Numbered from the stretch's first letter, positions 1 to 9,802 are shown. The stretch is DNA of 64,000 nt from Helicobacter labetoulli (GCF_003670275.1 NZ_QXJF01000012.1:27350-91349); one strand, 5' to 3'. Numbers and translations: made by a program. The notes: generated by a model not told the origin, from the sequence alone.

Positions 1-86
1 TTACACTTGTAACTTCTACTCAAAGTGATAAAGAGGCGTTTAAGTTGCTTGAGCTGCTTGGTATGCCTTTTACGAAAGGACGATAA
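1..86 (+). CDS. rplE: 50S ribosomal protein L5, C-terminal end (partial)
   Basis: Only the last 27 codons are in the window, read from base 3 and ending at TAA 84-86. The tail TKGR and the position directly in front of rpsN match L5 in the spc operon. L5 binds 5S rRNA in the large subunit. The gene starts outside the window, so nothing can be said about its start or completeness. The identification rests mainly on gene order. Confidence 0.8.
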   Translation, partial: TLVTSTQSDKEAFKLLELLGMPFTKGR

Positions 87-88
87 AT

Positions 89-274
89 ATGGCAAAGAAA
101 TCAATTATTGCAAAAGCAAAGAGAAAAGCAAAATTTAGTGCAAGAGCATATACAAGGTGTCAGGTATGCGGGAGACCTCATTCTGTGTATAGGGATTTTG
201 GATTATGTAGAGTATGTTTGCGAAAAATGGGCAATGAGGGCTTAATACCCGGATTGCGTAAAGCAAGTTGGTAA
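89..274 (+). CDS. rpsN: 30S ribosomal protein S14, zinc-binding short form
   Basis: This 61-residue protein is the short S14 form with two CxxC pairs (CQVC and CRVC, about residues 24-27 and 40-43) that hold a zinc ion; the long zinc-free form is about 100 residues. S14 sits in the head of the 30S subunit. The ATG follows an AAAGGA ribosome binding site that overlaps the end of rplE, and rpsH follows after 10 bases. The order rplE-rpsN-rpsH-rplF is standard spc operon. Confidence 0.97.
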   Translation: MAKKSIIAKAKRKAKFSARAYTRCQVCGRPHSVYRDFGLCRVCLRKMGNEGLIPGLRKASW

Positions 275-284
275 GGAGAGAGTA

Positions 285-680
285 ATGGTAAATGATATTA
301 TTGCAGATTCTTTAACAAGGATTCGTAATGCCTCTATGAGACGCTTGGAAGTTACGACTTTGTATTATGCAAAAATTGTTGTTTCAATTTTGGAAGTCTT
401 TAAGAGCAGAGGTTTTATTAAGGATTACAAAGTTAATGATAAAGATGGTAAGCAGTCTATTATGGTGCAACTTGCTTATGATGAGCGAGGTAGGAGTGCA
501 ATCAATGAGATTAAGCGTATCAGTAAGCCCGGACGCCGTGTTTATAAAGCAAGGAGTGAATTGAAACGCTTTAAAAATGGCTATGGCACGATAGTGGTAA
601 GCACAAGTAAGGGTGTAATCGGCAACGATGAAGCTTATAAGGCAAATGTCGGTGGCGAAGCACTTTGTAGCATATGGTAG
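285..680 (+). CDS. rpsH: 30S ribosomal protein S8
   Basis: The 131-residue product starts [16 protein letters not shown] and ends [10 protein letters not shown], both typical of S8. S8 binds 16S rRNA helix 21 early in 30S assembly and in other bacteria also represses the spc operon. A GGAGAGAG ribosome binding site precedes the ATG. Length is normal. It lies between rpsN and rplF with 10- and 9-base gaps, so it is surely cotranscribed. Confidence 0.97.
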   Translation: MVNDIIADSLTRIRNASMRRLEVTTLYYAKIVVSILEVFKSRGFIKDYKVNDKDGKQSIMVQLAYDERGRSAINEIKRISKPGRRVYKARSELKRFKNGYGTIVVSTSKGVIGNDEAYKANVGGEALCSIW

Positions 681-689
681 GAGAGAATT

Positions 690-1226
690 ATGTCAAGAGT
701 TGGAAAAAAACCTATTAGTATCCCAAAGGGTGTTGAAGTATCTTTGCAGGGAAGCAAGATTCTGTTTAAGGGTGCAAAAGAGCAAAAAGAGCTAGAAACT
801 CACGGACGCGTTAAGATTGATTTGCAAGGCGATGCGTTGAGCTTTTCTTGTCTTGATTCTCAAGCGCAGTCTCGTGCGTATTGGGGGACATATCGTGCAT
901 TAGCAAATAATATCGTTGTGGGTTTAAGTCAGGGCTTTAGCAAGGCGCTTGAAATTAATGGTGTTGGTTATAAGGCAAGCATTAATGGTAAGAATCTAGA
1001 AATGGCATTGGGTTTTTCTCATCCAGTTGTGTATCCTATTCCTGCTGGAATCGAAATGAGTGTGGAAAAAAACACAATTACTATTAAGGGTGCTGATAAA
1101 CAGCAAGTAGGGCAGATTGCCGCTGAAATTCGTGAGTTTAGACCACCTGAGCCATATAAGGGTAAGGGCATCAAGTATAGCGATGAGACGATTGTCCGCA
1201 AAGCTGGTAAAACTTCTAAAAAATAG
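690..1226 (+). CDS. rplF: 50S ribosomal protein L6
   Basis: The 178-residue protein starts [15 protein letters not shown] and carries the C-terminal L6 signature with [12 protein letters not shown] near residue 150. L6 sits at the base of the L7/L12 stalk and touches the sarcin-ricin loop. The start follows a GGAGAG site. It has the usual length and the usual place between rpsH and rplR. No oddities seen. Confidence 0.97.
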   Translation: MSRVGKKPISIPKGVEVSLQGSKILFKGAKEQKELETHGRVKIDLQGDALSFSCLDSQAQSRAYWGTYRALANNIVVGLSQGFSKALEINGVGYKASINGKNLEMALGFSHPVVYPIPAGIEMSVEKNTITIKGADKQQVGQIAAEIREFRPPEPYKGKGIKYSDETIVRKAGKTSKK

Positions 1227-1240
1227 CGTGAGGGTGTAAA

Positions 1241-1597
1241 ATGACAGAAAAAGTGTTAAAACAAAAGTTGCTTCTCAAAGCAAAAAGGAAGCTACGCACA
1301 AGAGGTAAGATTTTTGGTGTGGCAGATAAGCCACGCATAAGTATGTTTAAGTCAAATAAATATCTTTACGCACAGGCTATTAATGATGAAGCGGGTGTAA
1401 CATTGGCAAGTGTGGATGGAAAAAAGCTTGGCTTGGGCAATAATAAAGAGAACGCAAAGCAAATTGCAAGTGAGTTTGCAGCAGCACTCAAAAAGGCTAA
1501 GATTACAGAGGCAGTATTTGACAGAAATGGATACCTTTATCACGGCGTTGTAGCAGCTTTTGCTGATACTTTGCGTGAAAACGGCATAAAGCTATAA
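1241..1597 (+). CDS. rplR: 50S ribosomal protein L18
   Basis: The 118-residue, lysine-rich protein has the L18 core near its middle ([15 protein letters not shown]) and the C-terminal [17 protein letters not shown] stretch. L18 joins 5S rRNA to the large subunit together with L5. It follows rplF by 14 bases and precedes rpsE by 10. Length and order are ordinary. Confidence 0.96.
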   Translation: MTEKVLKQKLLLKAKRKLRTRGKIFGVADKPRISMFKSNKYLYAQAINDEAGVTLASVDGKKLGLGNNKENAKQIASEFAAALKKAKITEAVFDRNGYLYHGVVAAFADTLRENGIKL

Positions 1598-1607
1598 AAG
1601 GAAGCGT

Positions 1608-2048
1608 ATGGAAATCAACAGAGAAGAATTCAGTGAAGTTGTTGTGAATATTGGCAGAGTAACAAAAGTCGTGAAGGGTGGTCGTAGATTCCGCTTTAAT
1701 GCACTTGTTGTTGTAGGTAATAAAAATGGACTTGTTGGTTTTGGACTTGGCAAGGCTAAGGAAGTTCCAGATGCGATAAAAAAAGCCATTGATGATGCGT
1801 TTAAGAATATTATTAAGGTCAATATCAAAGGCACAACAATCGCTCACGATATTGAGCATAAATACAATGCAAGCAAGATTCTACTCAAACCAGCAAGTGA
1901 GGGAACGGGTGTTATTGCTGGTGGTTCTACGCGACCAGTGATTGAGCTTGCAGGTATTAAGGACATTTTGACAAAATCACTTGGCTCAAATAATCCTTAT
2001 AATGTAGTGCGTGCGACTATTGATGCGCTTGCACGAATTAAAGCCTAA
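1608..2048 (+). CDS. rpsE: 30S ribosomal protein S5
   Basis: The 146-residue product contains the double-stranded RNA-binding-like N-terminal domain with [16 protein letters not shown] near residue 22 and the C-terminal domain with [17 protein letters not shown]5 takes part in decoding fidelity and in the mRNA entry helicase activity of the ribosome. A good AAAGGAAG site precedes the ATG. Ordinary length and context in the spc operon. Confidence 0.97.
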   Translation: MEINREEFSEVVVNIGRVTKVVKGGRRFRFNALVVVGNKNGLVGFGLGKAKEVPDAIKKAIDDAFKNIIKVNIKGTTIAHDIEHKYNASKILLKPASEGTGVIAGGSTRPVIELAGIKDILTKSLGSNNPYNVVRATIDALARIKA

Positions 2049-2058
2049 GGAGTAACCT

Positions 2059-2457
2059 ATGCTAGAGAAAATTAAACCAGCGCAAGGAAGCACAAAAGAC
2101 ATTAAGCGTGTAGGTAGAGGACAAGGTAGCGGTATGGGTAAGACATCTACGCGTGGTGGTAAGGGACAAACTGCTAGAAGTGGCTACAAAGCAAAAAGAG
2201 GATTTGAAGGTGGACAACAACCATTGCAAAGGCGTTTGCCAAAAATTGGCTTCACTTCTCGCGTGGAAAAACCTATCGTCATTAATGTGGATAAATCACA
2301 AATCTTTGACTCATTGGCACGAATTGATATGGAGACTTTACGCAAACATTTTAGTATCCCTAAAAATGCGACAAGCGTAAAGCTTATTGGCACAAAAGCC
2401 AAAGCTTTGGTATCTAAAATTAAAGATGAGTGCATTAAAACAAGTGGAAGTAAGTAA
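2059..2457 (+). CDS. rplO: 50S ribosomal protein L15
   Basis: The 132-residue protein has the glycine- and arginine-rich L15 N-terminus ([20 protein letters not shown]) that threads into the 23S rRNA core. It comes directly after rpsE; rpmD (L30), present at this place in many bacteria, is absent, as is common in epsilonproteobacteria. Its stop TAA overlaps the secY start by one base, so the two are translationally coupled. Confidence 0.96.
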   Translation: MLEKIKPAQGSTKDIKRVGRGQGSGMGKTSTRGGKGQTARSGYKAKRGFEGGQQPLQRRLPKIGFTSRVEKPIVINVDKSQIFDSLARIDMETLRKHFSIPKNATSVKLIGTKAKALVSKIKDECIKTSGSK

Positions 2458-3707
2458 TGACAAAAGGCATTATAAATAAGATTCTCATCACACTTGCTTT
2501 TTTATTTGCATACAGAATCTTGGCGTATATAACAGTTCCGGGTGTTGATGTGGCTATTATCAAGTCTTTTATTGATGATAATGCCAATAACGCCTTGGGC
2601 TTGTTTAATATGTTTAGTGGTAATGCAGTAGAGCGTTTTAGTATTATCTCTTTGGGTATTATGCCTTATATCACAGCTTCTATCATTATGGAGCTTCTCG
2701 CAGCAACTTTCCCCAATCTTGCAAAAATGAAAAAAGAACGCGATGGTATGCAAAAGTATATGCAAATTGTGCGTTATGCTACTATTGGAATTACAATTAT
2801 CCAAGCAGTGAGTGTGAGTATTGGGCTAAATAGTATGAGTAATGGAGCGGTTAAGATTGATTTGAATCTGTTCATTGTTGTGGCTGTATTTTCTATGCTA
2901 ACAGGGACAATGTTGCTTATGTGGATTGGTGAGCAAATCACTCAACGAGGCGTTGGCAATGGGATAAGTCTTATTATTTTTGCTGGTATTGTTTCGGCAA
3001 TTCCTTCGGATATTGGCAAGACTTTCAATCTCGTAAATACGGGTCAAATTAATGTCTTTATGCTTCTTATTTTGCTTGTGGTAATTCTTGCGACCATTGG
3101 GGTGATCATTTTCATTGAACTTGCTGAAAGACGCATACCTGTCTCATATGCTCGCAAGGTGGTTATGCAAAATCAAAATAAACGCATTATGAATTATATT
3201 CCGGTAAAGATGAACTTAAGTGGAGTTATTCCTCCTATTTTTGCCTCTGCGTTGCTTGTGTTTCCATCTACGATTTTACAAGCATCTTCAAATAGCGTGA
3301 TTCAAGCTGTGGCTGATATTTTGAGACCCGATGGTTATGTGTATAATCTTTTGATGTTTATTTTTGTAATTTTCTTTGCGTATTTTTATGCTTCTATTGT
3401 ATTTAATGCAAAGGATATTGCGGATAATCTTAAAAGACAAGGTGGCTTTATACCCGGTTTGCGTCCGGGGGAAGGAACGACAAATTTCCTTAATAATGTC
3501 GCGAGTAACCTTACCTTTTGGGGTTCATTGTATTTGGCTCTTGTCTCTACACTTCCTTGGGTGCTTGTCAAATTTACAGGTGTGCCTTTCTATTTTGGTG
3601 GGACAGCTGTGCTGATTGTTGTGCAGGTTGCCATTGATACAATGAGGCGTATTGAGGCTCAAATCTATATGAGCAAATATCAAACACTAAGTGCCGTAGG
3701 GCTCTAG
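2457..3707 (+). CDS. secY: Preprotein translocase subunit SecY
   Basis: This 416-residue, very hydrophobic protein has about ten membrane segments and SecY signatures, including FIELAERRIPVSYA in the cytoplasmic C4-C5 region and the loop RQGGFIPGLRPGEGT that contacts SecA and the ribosome. It forms the protein-conducting channel of the inner membrane with SecE and SecG. The ATG overlaps the rplO stop. Its place between rplO and map is the standard bacterial order. Confidence 0.97.
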   Translation: MTKGIINKILITLAFLFAYRILAYITVPGVDVAIIKSFIDDNANNALGLFNMFSGNAVERFSIISLGIMPYITASIIMELLAATFPNLAKMKKERDGMQKYMQIVRYATIGITIIQAVSVSIGLNSMSNGAVKIDLNLFIVVAVFSMLTGTMLLMWIGEQITQRGVGNGISLIIFAGIVSAIPSDIGKTFNLVNTGQINVFMLLILLVVILATIGVIIFIELAERRIPVSYARKVVMQNQNKRIMNYIPVKMNLSGVIPPIFASALLVFPSTILQASSNSVIQAVADILRPDGYVYNLLMFIFVIFFAYFYASIVFNAKDIADNLKRQGGFIPGLRPGEGTTNFLNNVASNLTFWGSLYLALVSTLPWVLVKFTGVPFYFGGTAVLIVVQVAIDTMRRIEAQIYMSKYQTLSAVGL

Positions 3708-3710
3708 AGT

Positions 3711-4469
3711 ATGGCAATCAGTATCAAGAGTAAAAAAGATATAGAATCTTTGCGGATACCAAATAGGATTGTCGCTCAAACCTTACAACTTTTAGCTTCT
3801 CAAGCAAAAGAGGGAGTCTCTCTCCTTGAGCTTGATAGTATGGCAAAAGACTTTATCGCTTCACAAGGTGGCAGGGCTGCTTTTTATAAACTTTATGGAT
3901 TCCCACAATCAATCTGCACATCACTGAATCAAGTCATTATCCACGGCATTCCCAATGAGTATCGTTTACAAAATGGCGATATTTTAGGGATTGATATTGG
4001 CGTGGAATATGGTGGTTGGTATGGTGATGCCGCAATTAGCATAGGGATTGGTGAGATAAGCACGATGGATAAGAAACTTATTGCGTGTGCAAAAGATGTG
4101 CTGTATGAGGCTATTTCTCAAATTAAGGTGGGTATGCGGTTTAAGGAACTGAGCTTTTTTTTGCAAGATTCTATTGTTAAGAGAGGTTTTGTGCCATTGC
4201 GTGGTTTTTGCGGACACGGGATAGGGAGAGTGCCTCACGAAGAGCCAGAGATTCCAAACTATATAGAATCCCCTAATATCAAGCAGGGTCCAAAGATTAA
4301 GGAAGGTATGGTGTTTTGTATAGAGCCTATGATTGCTCAAAGAGATGGTGAGCCTGTGATTTTAGGTGATAAATGGTCTGTGGTGGCTAAAGATGGATTA
4401 AATGGTAGTCATTATGAGCATACAATTGCCATTGTGGGTGGCAAGGCAGAGATTTTAACGGAGGTATAA
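3711..4469 (+). CDS. map: Methionine aminopeptidase, type I
   Basis: The 252-residue enzyme removes the initiator methionine from new proteins. The metal-binding residues are visible: an aspartate in [16 protein letters not shown], a histidine in [13 protein letters not shown], a glutamate in FCIEPM and a final glutamate in HYEHTIAIV. It begins three bases after secY with no strong ribosome binding site, which suggests coupling to secY translation. infA follows by one base. Normal length for type Ia. Confidence 0.96.
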   Translation: MAISIKSKKDIESLRIPNRIVAQTLQLLASQAKEGVSLLELDSMAKDFIASQGGRAAFYKLYGFPQSICTSLNQVIIHGIPNEYRLQNGDILGIDIGVEYGGWYGDAAISIGIGEISTMDKKLIACAKDVLYEAISQIKVGMRFKELSFFLQDSIVKRGFVPLRGFCGHGIGRVPHEEPEIPNYIESPNIKQGPKIKEGMVFCIEPMIAQRDGEPVILGDKWSVVAKDGLNGSHYEHTIAIVGGKAEILTEV

Positions 4470-4470
4470 A

Positions 4471-4689
4471 ATGGCAAAAGATGATGTGATTGAGGTTGAT
4501 GGAAAGGTGATTGAGGCATTGCCGAATGCAACCTTTCGTGTTCAGCTTGAAAATGGACATATAGTGTTGTGTCATATTGCTGGAAAAATGCGTATGCACT
4601 ATATTAAGATTCTGCCCGGTGATATGGTAAAAATTGAGCTTACACCTTATAGTTTAGATAAGGGTAGGATTACTTATAGACACAAATAA
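4471..4689 (+). CDS. infA: Translation initiation factor IF-1
   Basis: The 72-residue OB-fold protein contains the family motif with [17 protein letters not shown] and ends GRITYRHK, the usual IF-1 tail. It binds the ribosomal A site during initiation. The GGAGG ribosome binding site lies inside the last codons of map, one base from the stop. It closes the spc operon in this window; a promoter candidate and leader follow. Confidence 0.97.
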   Translation: MAKDDVIEVDGKVIEALPNATFRVQLENGHIVLCHIAGKMRMHYIKILPGDMVKIELTPYSLDKGRITYRHK

Positions 4690-4723
4690 TATATGTGTAA
4701 GTAGTTTTTAAATATTTTTTCTG

Positions 4724-4729
4724 TAGAAT
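4724..4729 (+). promoter_or_regulatory. Promoter -10 element (TAGAAT) for rpmJ-rplQ
   Basis: TAGAAT preceded by TG lies in an AT-rich stretch with spaced T runs (TTTTTAAATATTTTTT), the usual look of a Helicobacter/Campylobacter sigma-70 promoter without a clear -35 box. It stands about 45 bases before the rpmJ start. It suggests that the alpha operon can be transcribed separately from the spc genes. Read-through from infA is also possible. Confidence 0.5.
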
Positions 4730-4735
4730 CCGCGG

Positions 4736-4757
4736 TTTTAACTCAAAAAAGTTAAAA
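4736..4757 (+). promoter_or_regulatory. Leader hairpin before rpmJ
   Basis: TTTTAACT and AGTTAAAA form an 8-bp perfect inverted repeat with a six-base loop, just downstream of the promoter candidate and ending 18 bases before the rpmJ ATG. It has no following T run, so it is not a convincing terminator. It may be a translational control element, since alpha operon leaders often are; that is inference from position only. Confidence 0.3.
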
Positions 4758-4775
4758 AATGAAAAAGGAGTAGGT

Positions 4776-4889
4776 ATGAAAGTTCGACCTTCAGTCAAAA
4801 AGATGTGTGACAAATGCAAGGTTATTAAGCGTAAAGGCGTGGTGAGAGTGATTTGCTCAACCCCAAAACATAAACAAAGACAAGGATAA
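4776..4889 (+). CDS. rpmJ: 50S ribosomal protein L36
   Basis: This 37-residue protein (start [15 protein letters not shown], end KHKQRQG) has the C-x2-C...C...H zinc ribbon of the zinc-binding form of L36: CDKC, a third cysteine in VICS and a histidine in KHKQ. A strong AAAAGGAG site precedes the ATG. It is short and easy to miss but clearly real. rpsM follows three bases later. It is the first gene of the alpha operon here. Confidence 0.96.
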   Translation: MKVRPSVKKMCDKCKVIKRKGVVRVICSTPKHKQRQG

Positions 4890-4892
4890 ACA

Positions 4893-5255
4893 ATGGCTAG
4901 AATTGCTGGTGTAGATTTGCCAAAAAAGAAAAGAGTAGAGTATGCTCTCACTTATATTTACGGCATTGGACTTAAAAGTTCAAGAGATATTCTTAAGGCT
5001 GTAAATATTTCTTTTGATAAGCGAGTTTTTGATCTCAGCGAAGATGAAGTTTCATCAATTGCGAAAAAGATTCAAGAGAGTTATATGGTGGAGGGCGACC
5101 TTCGTAAAAAGGTAACAATGGATATTAAAGCCTTAATGGATTTAGGAAGCTATCGTGGTTTAAGACATAGAAAAGGGTTACCTGTTCGCGGACAGACAAC
5201 TAAAAATAATGCCCGCACACGCAAGGGTAAGAAAAAAACAGTTGGTAGCAAGTAA
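4893..5255 (+). CDS. rpsM: 30S ribosomal protein S13
   Basis: The 120-residue protein starts [19 protein letters not shown] and ends with a basic tail after [14 protein letters not shown], both S13 hallmarks. It sits in the 30S head and contacts the P-site tRNA and the 50S subunit. Length and order (rpmJ-rpsM-rpsK-rpsD-rpoA-rplQ) are ordinary. Confidence 0.97.
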   Translation: MARIAGVDLPKKKRVEYALTYIYGIGLKSSRDILKAVNISFDKRVFDLSEDEVSSIAKKIQESYMVEGDLRKKVTMDIKALMDLGSYRGLRHRKGLPVRGQTTKNNARTRKGKKKTVGSK

Positions 5256-5266
5256 GGAGTAGTCAA

Positions 5267-5659
5267 ATGGCAAAAAAAAGTGTAACAAAAAAGAAAGGTG
5301 CTAAAAAGAATATCGCACGAGGCATAGTGTGTATTTCTGCGTCATTTAACAATACAAATGTAACTGTTACTGATGAAATGGGTAATGTATTGTGCTGGGC
5401 TACTGCTGGTGGTTTGGGATTCAAAGGGAGTAAAAAATCCACTCCTTATGCAGCGCAACAAGCTGTAGAATCTGCTATGGAAAAAGCAAAAGAATGCGGT
5501 ATTAAAGAAGTCGGCATTAAGGTGCAAGGACCAGGAAGCGGACGCGAGACGGCTGTAAAAAGCGTTGGTGCAATTGAAGGTATTAAGGTGTTGTGGCTTA
5601 AAGATGTTACGCCATTGCCACACAATGGGTGCAGACCACCAAAAAGAAGAAGAGTGTAA
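5267..5659 (+). CDS. rpsK: 30S ribosomal protein S11
   Basis: The 130-residue protein has a lysine-rich N-terminus, the core [14 protein letters not shown] and the end PPKRRRV, all typical of S11. It lines the platform of the 30S subunit near the mRNA exit. A GGAGTAG ribosome binding site precedes the ATG. It lies 11 bases after rpsM and 11 before rpsD. Nothing unusual. Confidence 0.97.
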   Translation: MAKKSVTKKKGAKKNIARGIVCISASFNNTNVTVTDEMGNVLCWATAGGLGFKGSKKSTPYAAQQAVESAMEKAKECGIKEVGIKVQGPGSGRETAVKSVGAIEGIKVLWLKDVTPLPHNGCRPPKRRRV

Positions 5660-5670
5660 GGGAGTAGTAA

Positions 5671-6297
5671 ATGGCACGATATAGAGGACCGGTTGAAAAA
5701 TTAGAAAGACGCTTTGGTGTCTCTCTTGCATTGAAGGGTGAGAGGAGACTAGCAGGTAAAAGTGCGCTTGATAAGCGTCCTTATGGACCTGGGCAACACG
5801 GACAAAAGCGAGGCAAGATTTCTGAATATGGCTTGCAACTTCGTGAAAAGCAAAAAGCTAAAATTATGTATGGTGTGAGTGAAAAGCAGTTCCGTGCGTT
5901 GTTTAGAGAAGCAAATAGGCAGGAAGGTAATACGGGTGAAAACCTTGTGCGTATTATTGAGCAGAGACTTGATAATGTTGTGTATCGTATGGGATTTGCT
6001 ACAACTCGTCGTTTTGCGCGTCAGCTTGTTACTCACGGGCATATTCTTGTTAATGGTAAGCGTGTGGATATTCCCTCATATATGGTAAAACCCGGACAAA
6101 AAATTGAAGTTAAGGAAAAGAGCAAGAATAATCCTCAAGTTGTTCGTGCTATTGACTTGACTGCACAGACAGGGATTGTTCCTTGGGTAGATGTGGATAA
6201 AGAGAAGAAATTTGGTATTTTCACGCGTTTTCCACAACGAGAAGAGGTGGTGATACCTATTGAAGAGAGATTGATCGTCGAGCTCTACTCTAAGTAA
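5671..6297 (+). CDS. rpsD: 30S ribosomal protein S4
   Basis: The 208-residue product starts [16 protein letters not shown] and has the S4 RNA-binding domain near residues 98-160 ([20 protein letters not shown]). S4 nucleates 16S rRNA folding and represses the alpha operon in model bacteria. The N-terminal cysteines of the zinc-binding S4 type are missing, so this is the zinc-free form. rpoA follows after 27 bases. Confidence 0.97.
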   Translation: MARYRGPVEKLERRFGVSLALKGERRLAGKSALDKRPYGPGQHGQKRGKISEYGLQLREKQKAKIMYGVSEKQFRALFREANRQEGNTGENLVRIIEQRLDNVVYRMGFATTRRFARQLVTHGHILVNGKRVDIPSYMVKPGQKIEVKEKSKNNPQVVRAIDLTAQTGIVPWVDVDKEKKFGIFTRFPQREEVVIPIEERLIVELYSK

Positions 6298-6324
6298 TAA
6301 ATAAAACATAAGGATGGTCGCAGA

Positions 6325-7329
6325 ATGAATATGATTAAAATTGAGCCTTATATCCCCACGGATATAAGTATTGAAGAAGTTTCAAGCAATAGAATCAAGA
6401 TAAGTGCCTATCCCTTTGAATCTGGTTATGCTGTTACTTTGGCACACCCGTTGCGTCGCTTATTGCTTTCAAGCTCCGTGGGATATGCTCCTACAGCATT
6501 GAAGATTCAGGGTGTAACACACGAGTTTGATTCTATTAGAGGGATTGTTGAGGATGTATCTCATTTCATAAGTAATCTTAAGAATATTCGCTTTATGATT
6601 AAAGACAGTACGCTTGATAATGTCCAGCTTCATTATGAGTTTAAAGGACCTATGGTGTTGAGTGCAAATGAGCTTGCCAATGAGAGTGTTGATGTCGTAA
6701 ATTCTGATGCGTATCTTGCCACAATTAATGAGAATGCTTCAATGAGTTTTTCGCTTGTAGTGCAAAAAGGTATTGGTTATGTGCCAAGTGAAAGTATTCG
6801 TGGGACAATCGCAGAGGATTATATTCCACTTGATGCATATTTCACACCTGTAAAAAAGGCTGTGTATGAGATTGAAAATGTCCTTGTTGAGGATAATCCA
6901 AACTATGAGAAGATTATCTTTGACATTGAGACAGATGGACAGATTGAGCCGCTCACTGCTTTTAGAGAAGCGATAGCGGTAATGCACAAGCAAATGAGTA
7001 TTTTTGGCGTTGATTTAAGTGCTACTCCAAATGGCAGCAAAAGCATTGCTGAAGATTCTGGTGAGCTTAAGACATTAATGATTAAGATTGATACACTTAA
7101 TCTTAGCGCAAGGTGCTTTAACTGCCTTGATAGGTCGGGATTGAAGTATGTTGGAGAGCTTGTCATTATGAGTGAGAATGAGCTTAAAAACATCAAAAAT
7201 ATGGGTAAAAAATCGTATGATGAGATAGCTGAGAAGTTAGAGGAGCTTGGATACCCTGTTGGCGGGGAGATTGCTGAAGATATTTTACAGCTTCTTAATC
7301 GTAAATTGGCGAAAATTAGAAATAGTTAG
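6325..7329 (+). CDS. rpoA: RNA polymerase alpha subunit
   Basis: The 334-residue protein has the N-terminal assembly domain (residues about 20-235, with FESGYAVTLAHPLRRLLLSS) and the C-terminal DNA- and activator-binding domain (about 255-325, with NCLDRSGLKYVGELV). It assembles RNA polymerase and contacts UP elements and activators. The ATG is chosen over the one two codons later because it fits the AAGGA site better. Gene order is standard. Confidence 0.97.
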   Translation: MNMIKIEPYIPTDISIEEVSSNRIKISAYPFESGYAVTLAHPLRRLLLSSSVGYAPTALKIQGVTHEFDSIRGIVEDVSHFISNLKNIRFMIKDSTLDNVQLHYEFKGPMVLSANELANESVDVVNSDAYLATINENASMSFSLVVQKGIGYVPSESIRGTIAEDYIPLDAYFTPVKKAVYEIENVLVEDNPNYEKIIFDIETDGQIEPLTAFREAIAVMHKQMSIFGVDLSATPNGSKSIAEDSGELKTLMIKIDTLNLSARCFNCLDRSGLKYVGELVIMSENELKNIKNMGKKSYDEIAEKLEELGYPVGGEIAEDILQLLNRKLAKIRNS

Positions 7330-7339
7330 GGAGTAGGAT

Positions 7340-7690
7340 ATGAGACATAGACACGGATATAGGAAGTTAGGGCGGACTTCATCGCATCGCAAAGCATTGC
7401 TTAAGAATCTTGCAATTGCCCTTGTTACACACGGCAAGATAGAAACAGGTGTGTTTAAGGCAAAAGAGTTACAAAGCTATATTGAAAAACTCATTACGGC
7501 TGCACGAGCTAATGATTTGAATGCACATCGCTATGTGTTTGCATATTTGCAAGATAAGACAGCGACAAAAAAACTTGTTACAGAGATTGCTCCTAGGTAT
7601 GCAGATCGCAATGGTGGTTACACGAGAATCCAACGCACAAGATTGCGAAGAGGCGATGCTTCGCAAATGGCGATTATCGAGCTTGTGTAA
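7340..7690 (+). CDS. rplQ: 50S ribosomal protein L17
   Basis: The 116-residue protein begins [20 protein letters not shown], an almost invariant L17 start, and ends with [14 protein letters not shown]17 sits near the peptide exit tunnel. It is the last gene of the alpha operon; a hairpin follows eight bases after the stop. Confidence 0.97.
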   Translation: MRHRHGYRKLGRTSSHRKALLKNLAIALVTHGKIETGVFKAKELQSYIEKLITAARANDLNAHRYVFAYLQDKTATKKLVTEIAPRYADRNGGYTRIQRTRLRRGDASQMAIIELV

Positions 7691-7697
7691 GCTTTGA

Positions 7698-7720
7698 GTG
7701 ATAGGTTTATTGCCTATCAC
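7698..7720 (+). terminator. Hairpin after rplQ, likely operon terminator
   Basis: GTGATAGG and CCTATCAC form a perfect 8-bp stem with a 7-base loop just after the rplQ stop. The tract behind it is T-rich but broken by C residues, so termination strength is uncertain. The place at the end of a long operon supports the call. Confidence 0.55.
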
Positions 7721-7866
7721 CTAGTGTTTCCCCCACCTTTTTTGATAGCTCTTTTTAGGGTTAGTTATTTTACTGCGATAAGCTTCTGTAAGACATTTAC
7801 TTTTTATATTACTTATTTGTCTTATTGTGTTTGATGTTTTTTGCTATGTGATTTTAGAATCTAGGC

Positions 7867-7872
7867 TATACT
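7867..7872 (+). promoter_or_regulatory. Possible -10 element before pabBC
   Basis: TATACT lies 52 bases before the pabBC ATG in the 234-base AT-rich gap after rplQ. It is the best sigma-70-like hexamer close to the gene, but the whole stretch is AT-rich and other choices (TTAGAAT just upstream) are nearly as good. The rest of the gap holds no gene I can see. Confidence 0.3.
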
Positions 7873-7924
7873 TTACATTTTTATATTAAAAATTCGGGTT
7901 TTGACAAGCAAGGGGAGCGTAGAA

Positions 7925-9802
7925 ATGAAAGCAGTTTATGGAGATTATAGCTACACCCATTGTGTGCGAAAAATCTATGCTTTTGATATAAATGGAGTGC
8001 TTCAAGGACTGCAGATTCTAGATGCTTTTATAAACACAAAGCAAAAGGGCTACTTTGTGGGCTATATGACTTATGAGGCTGGAGTTTTGCTGCAGGCACA
8101 TCTTGCAAGTGCTTATTCTGCCCTGTCTGCAACAGCCTACAAGGATAAAAAGCAACCTCTATTGTATTTTGCCCTGTATCACAAACGAAAAAAAATCAAA
8201 TTAAAACAAAGCCAAGAAAAGTTCCCTCTAAGCATTGCTTGTGGCTTAAGGCAAAAGAGCTATGAGAAAGATTTTCTTGCAATCAAAGAAAACATCAAAA
8301 ATGGACATACCTATCAGCTTAACTACACGCAAGAGATTTTGCTTCATTCTACAATCCCATCAAAACAACTCTTCAAGCACCTTGCTTTAAATCAAAACAC
8401 CCCATACAAGGCATACATTAGCAATGCTTTTCTTAAAGTTCTGTGCTTTTCACCGGAACTATTCTTTAAAATAAAAAATAATATTATTACCACCCAGCCT
8501 ATGAAAGGCACGATAAAAAGGGCATTGCACGATGAAAATCTAAGCATAAAGGAGCAAAAGGCAAAAGATAAGGCTTTAAAACTTACTTTGCAAAGAGATA
8601 GTAAGAATCGCAGTGAAAATTTGATGATTGTTGATTTGTTGCGTAATGATTTAAGCAAAGTGATTATGCCAGATTCACTGCAAGTCAAAGAGCTGTGTGT
8701 CATTCATTCTTATCCCTCTGTGCATCAAATGGTTTCTACAATTAAAGGGCGTTTGAAAAACAACTTTTTGCTTTCACACATTTTTCAAGCACTTTTTCCG
8801 TGTGGCTCAATCACAGGTGCGCCAAAACTCAAAACAATGGAGATTATCTCTCGGCTAGAATCTCACCCAAGAGGCGTGTATTGCGGGGCATTGGGGCTGA
8901 TTACACATAAGGAAGTTTCTTTTTGCGTGCCTATCCGCACTTTGAGTAAGATTCATACAGAAAAGGTATATCGCTATGGTGTGGGGAGTGGTGTAGTGTG
9001 GGATTCTGTGTGTGAAGATGAATTTGCTGAATTAAATCTAAAAAGCAAGTTTTTGAACGCTAAAACTCAGCAGTATGATTTATTTGAAACAATGCTTTAC
9101 AAAAATGGCTGTGTTTTTTTGCTTGATGCACATATGAAGCGATTGCAGAGCAGTGCATTGACATTGGGCTTTAATATAGAGCAGCTGACAAAGCTTACTT
9201 CATCGCTAAATACGCCAAAGACAAATGGGCTAAAGTTGGCTCATTTTAATGATTTTTTACTGCAATATAAAGATTTACCTTATGCAAAGAATGAAATGTG
9301 GCAGGATTTGGGGCGATTGCGTGAGCTATTAAAGATGGAGCTTGCAGGAGAGTGTATATTGCGACTTGTTTTGTGGCACAATGGAAGCTTAGAAATAGAA
9401 TCTTTGCCTTTGCTTCCAGTGTCTAATCAACGCGTTACTTTGTCTCCAAAAGCATTAGATTCTACACATTTGCTAACTTCGCATAAAACAACTCATCGCC
9501 CACACTTTGCAATAGCACAAAAGATGATTGAACGAGGTGAAGTTTTTGATATGATTTTTTATAATCAAAAGGGTGAGATTACAGAAGGTAGTAGAAGCAA
9601 TATTGTATGCGAGATTGATGGGAGATTCTACACGCCACACTCACAAAGTGGGCTTTTGCAAGGCACATTGCGTAATGTGCTTTTACACTATGGGTTAATT
9701 GCTCAAAAAAAACTTACAATCAAGCATTTGAAAAAGGCGGATAGAATCTTTTGTCTTAATTCCGTTCGTGGCGTGGTGCAGGTGAATCTGCAACCTTTTT
9801 AA
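7925..9802 (+). CDS. pabB: Fused aminodeoxychorismate synthase component I / aminodeoxychorismate lyase
   Basis: The 625-residue protein joins two enzymes of p-aminobenzoate synthesis for folate. Residues about 1-365 are a chorismate-binding PabB domain (GSITGAPKLKTMEII near 300; VGSGVVWDS near 355). Residues about 370-625 are a PLP fold-type IV PabC lyase (YDLFETMLYKNG, then TEGSRSNIVCEI). The ATG at 7925 is chosen because AAGGGGA lies eight bases upstream; an in-frame TTG 24 bases earlier has no such site. Its last codons are odd: the 64 bases at 9727-9790 recur before pabA, and the end QPF differs from the likely older end. It overlaps the stop of the convergent radical SAM gene by four bases. 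Confidence 0.9.
   Translation: MKAVYGDYSYTHCVRKIYAFDINGVLQGLQILDAFINTKQKGYFVGYMTYEAGVLLQAHLASAYSALSATAYKDKKQPLLYFALYHKRKKIKLKQSQEKFPLSIACGLRQKSYEKDFLAIKENIKNGHTYQLNYTQEILLHSTIPSKQLFKHLALNQNTPYKAYISNAFLKVLCFSPELFFKIKNNIITTQPMKGTIKRALHDENLSIKEQKAKDKALKLTLQRDSKNRSENLMIVDLLRNDLSKVIMPDSLQVKELCVIHSYPSVHQMVSTIKGRLKNNFLLSHIFQALFPCGSITGAPKLKTMEIISRLESHPRGVYCGALGLITHKEVSFCVPIRTLSKIHTEKVYRYGVGSGVVWDSVCEDEFAELNLKSKFLNAKTQQYDLFETMLYKNGCVFLLDAHMKRLQSSALTLGFNIEQLTKLTSSLNTPKTNGLKLAHFNDFLLQYKDLPYAKNEMWQDLGRLRELLKMELAGECILRLVLWHNGSLEIESLPLLPVSNQRVTLSPKALDSTHLLTSHKTTHRPHFAIAQKMIERGEVFDMIFYNQKGEITEGSRSNIVCEIDGRFYTPHSQSGLLQGTLRNVLLHYGLIAQKKLTIKHLKKADRIFCLNSVRGVVQVNLQPF
9727..9790 (+). repeat. 64-bp direct repeat, copy 1 (inside pabBC 3' end)
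   Basis: These 64 bases are identical to 10813-10876. This copy encodes the C-terminal stretch LKKADRIFCLNSVRGVVQVN of the PabC domain, so it is the functional copy or a restored one. The copies are 1,086 bases apart and flank the minus-strand radical SAM gene, as expected from an insertion that duplicated the target or from recombination with a donor segment. Confidence 0.95.

Noticed and set aside
1503..1859. Minus-strand ORF of 118 codons across rplR and rpsE
   Set aside because: It lies fully opposite two conserved ribosomal protein genes and has no protein-like features.
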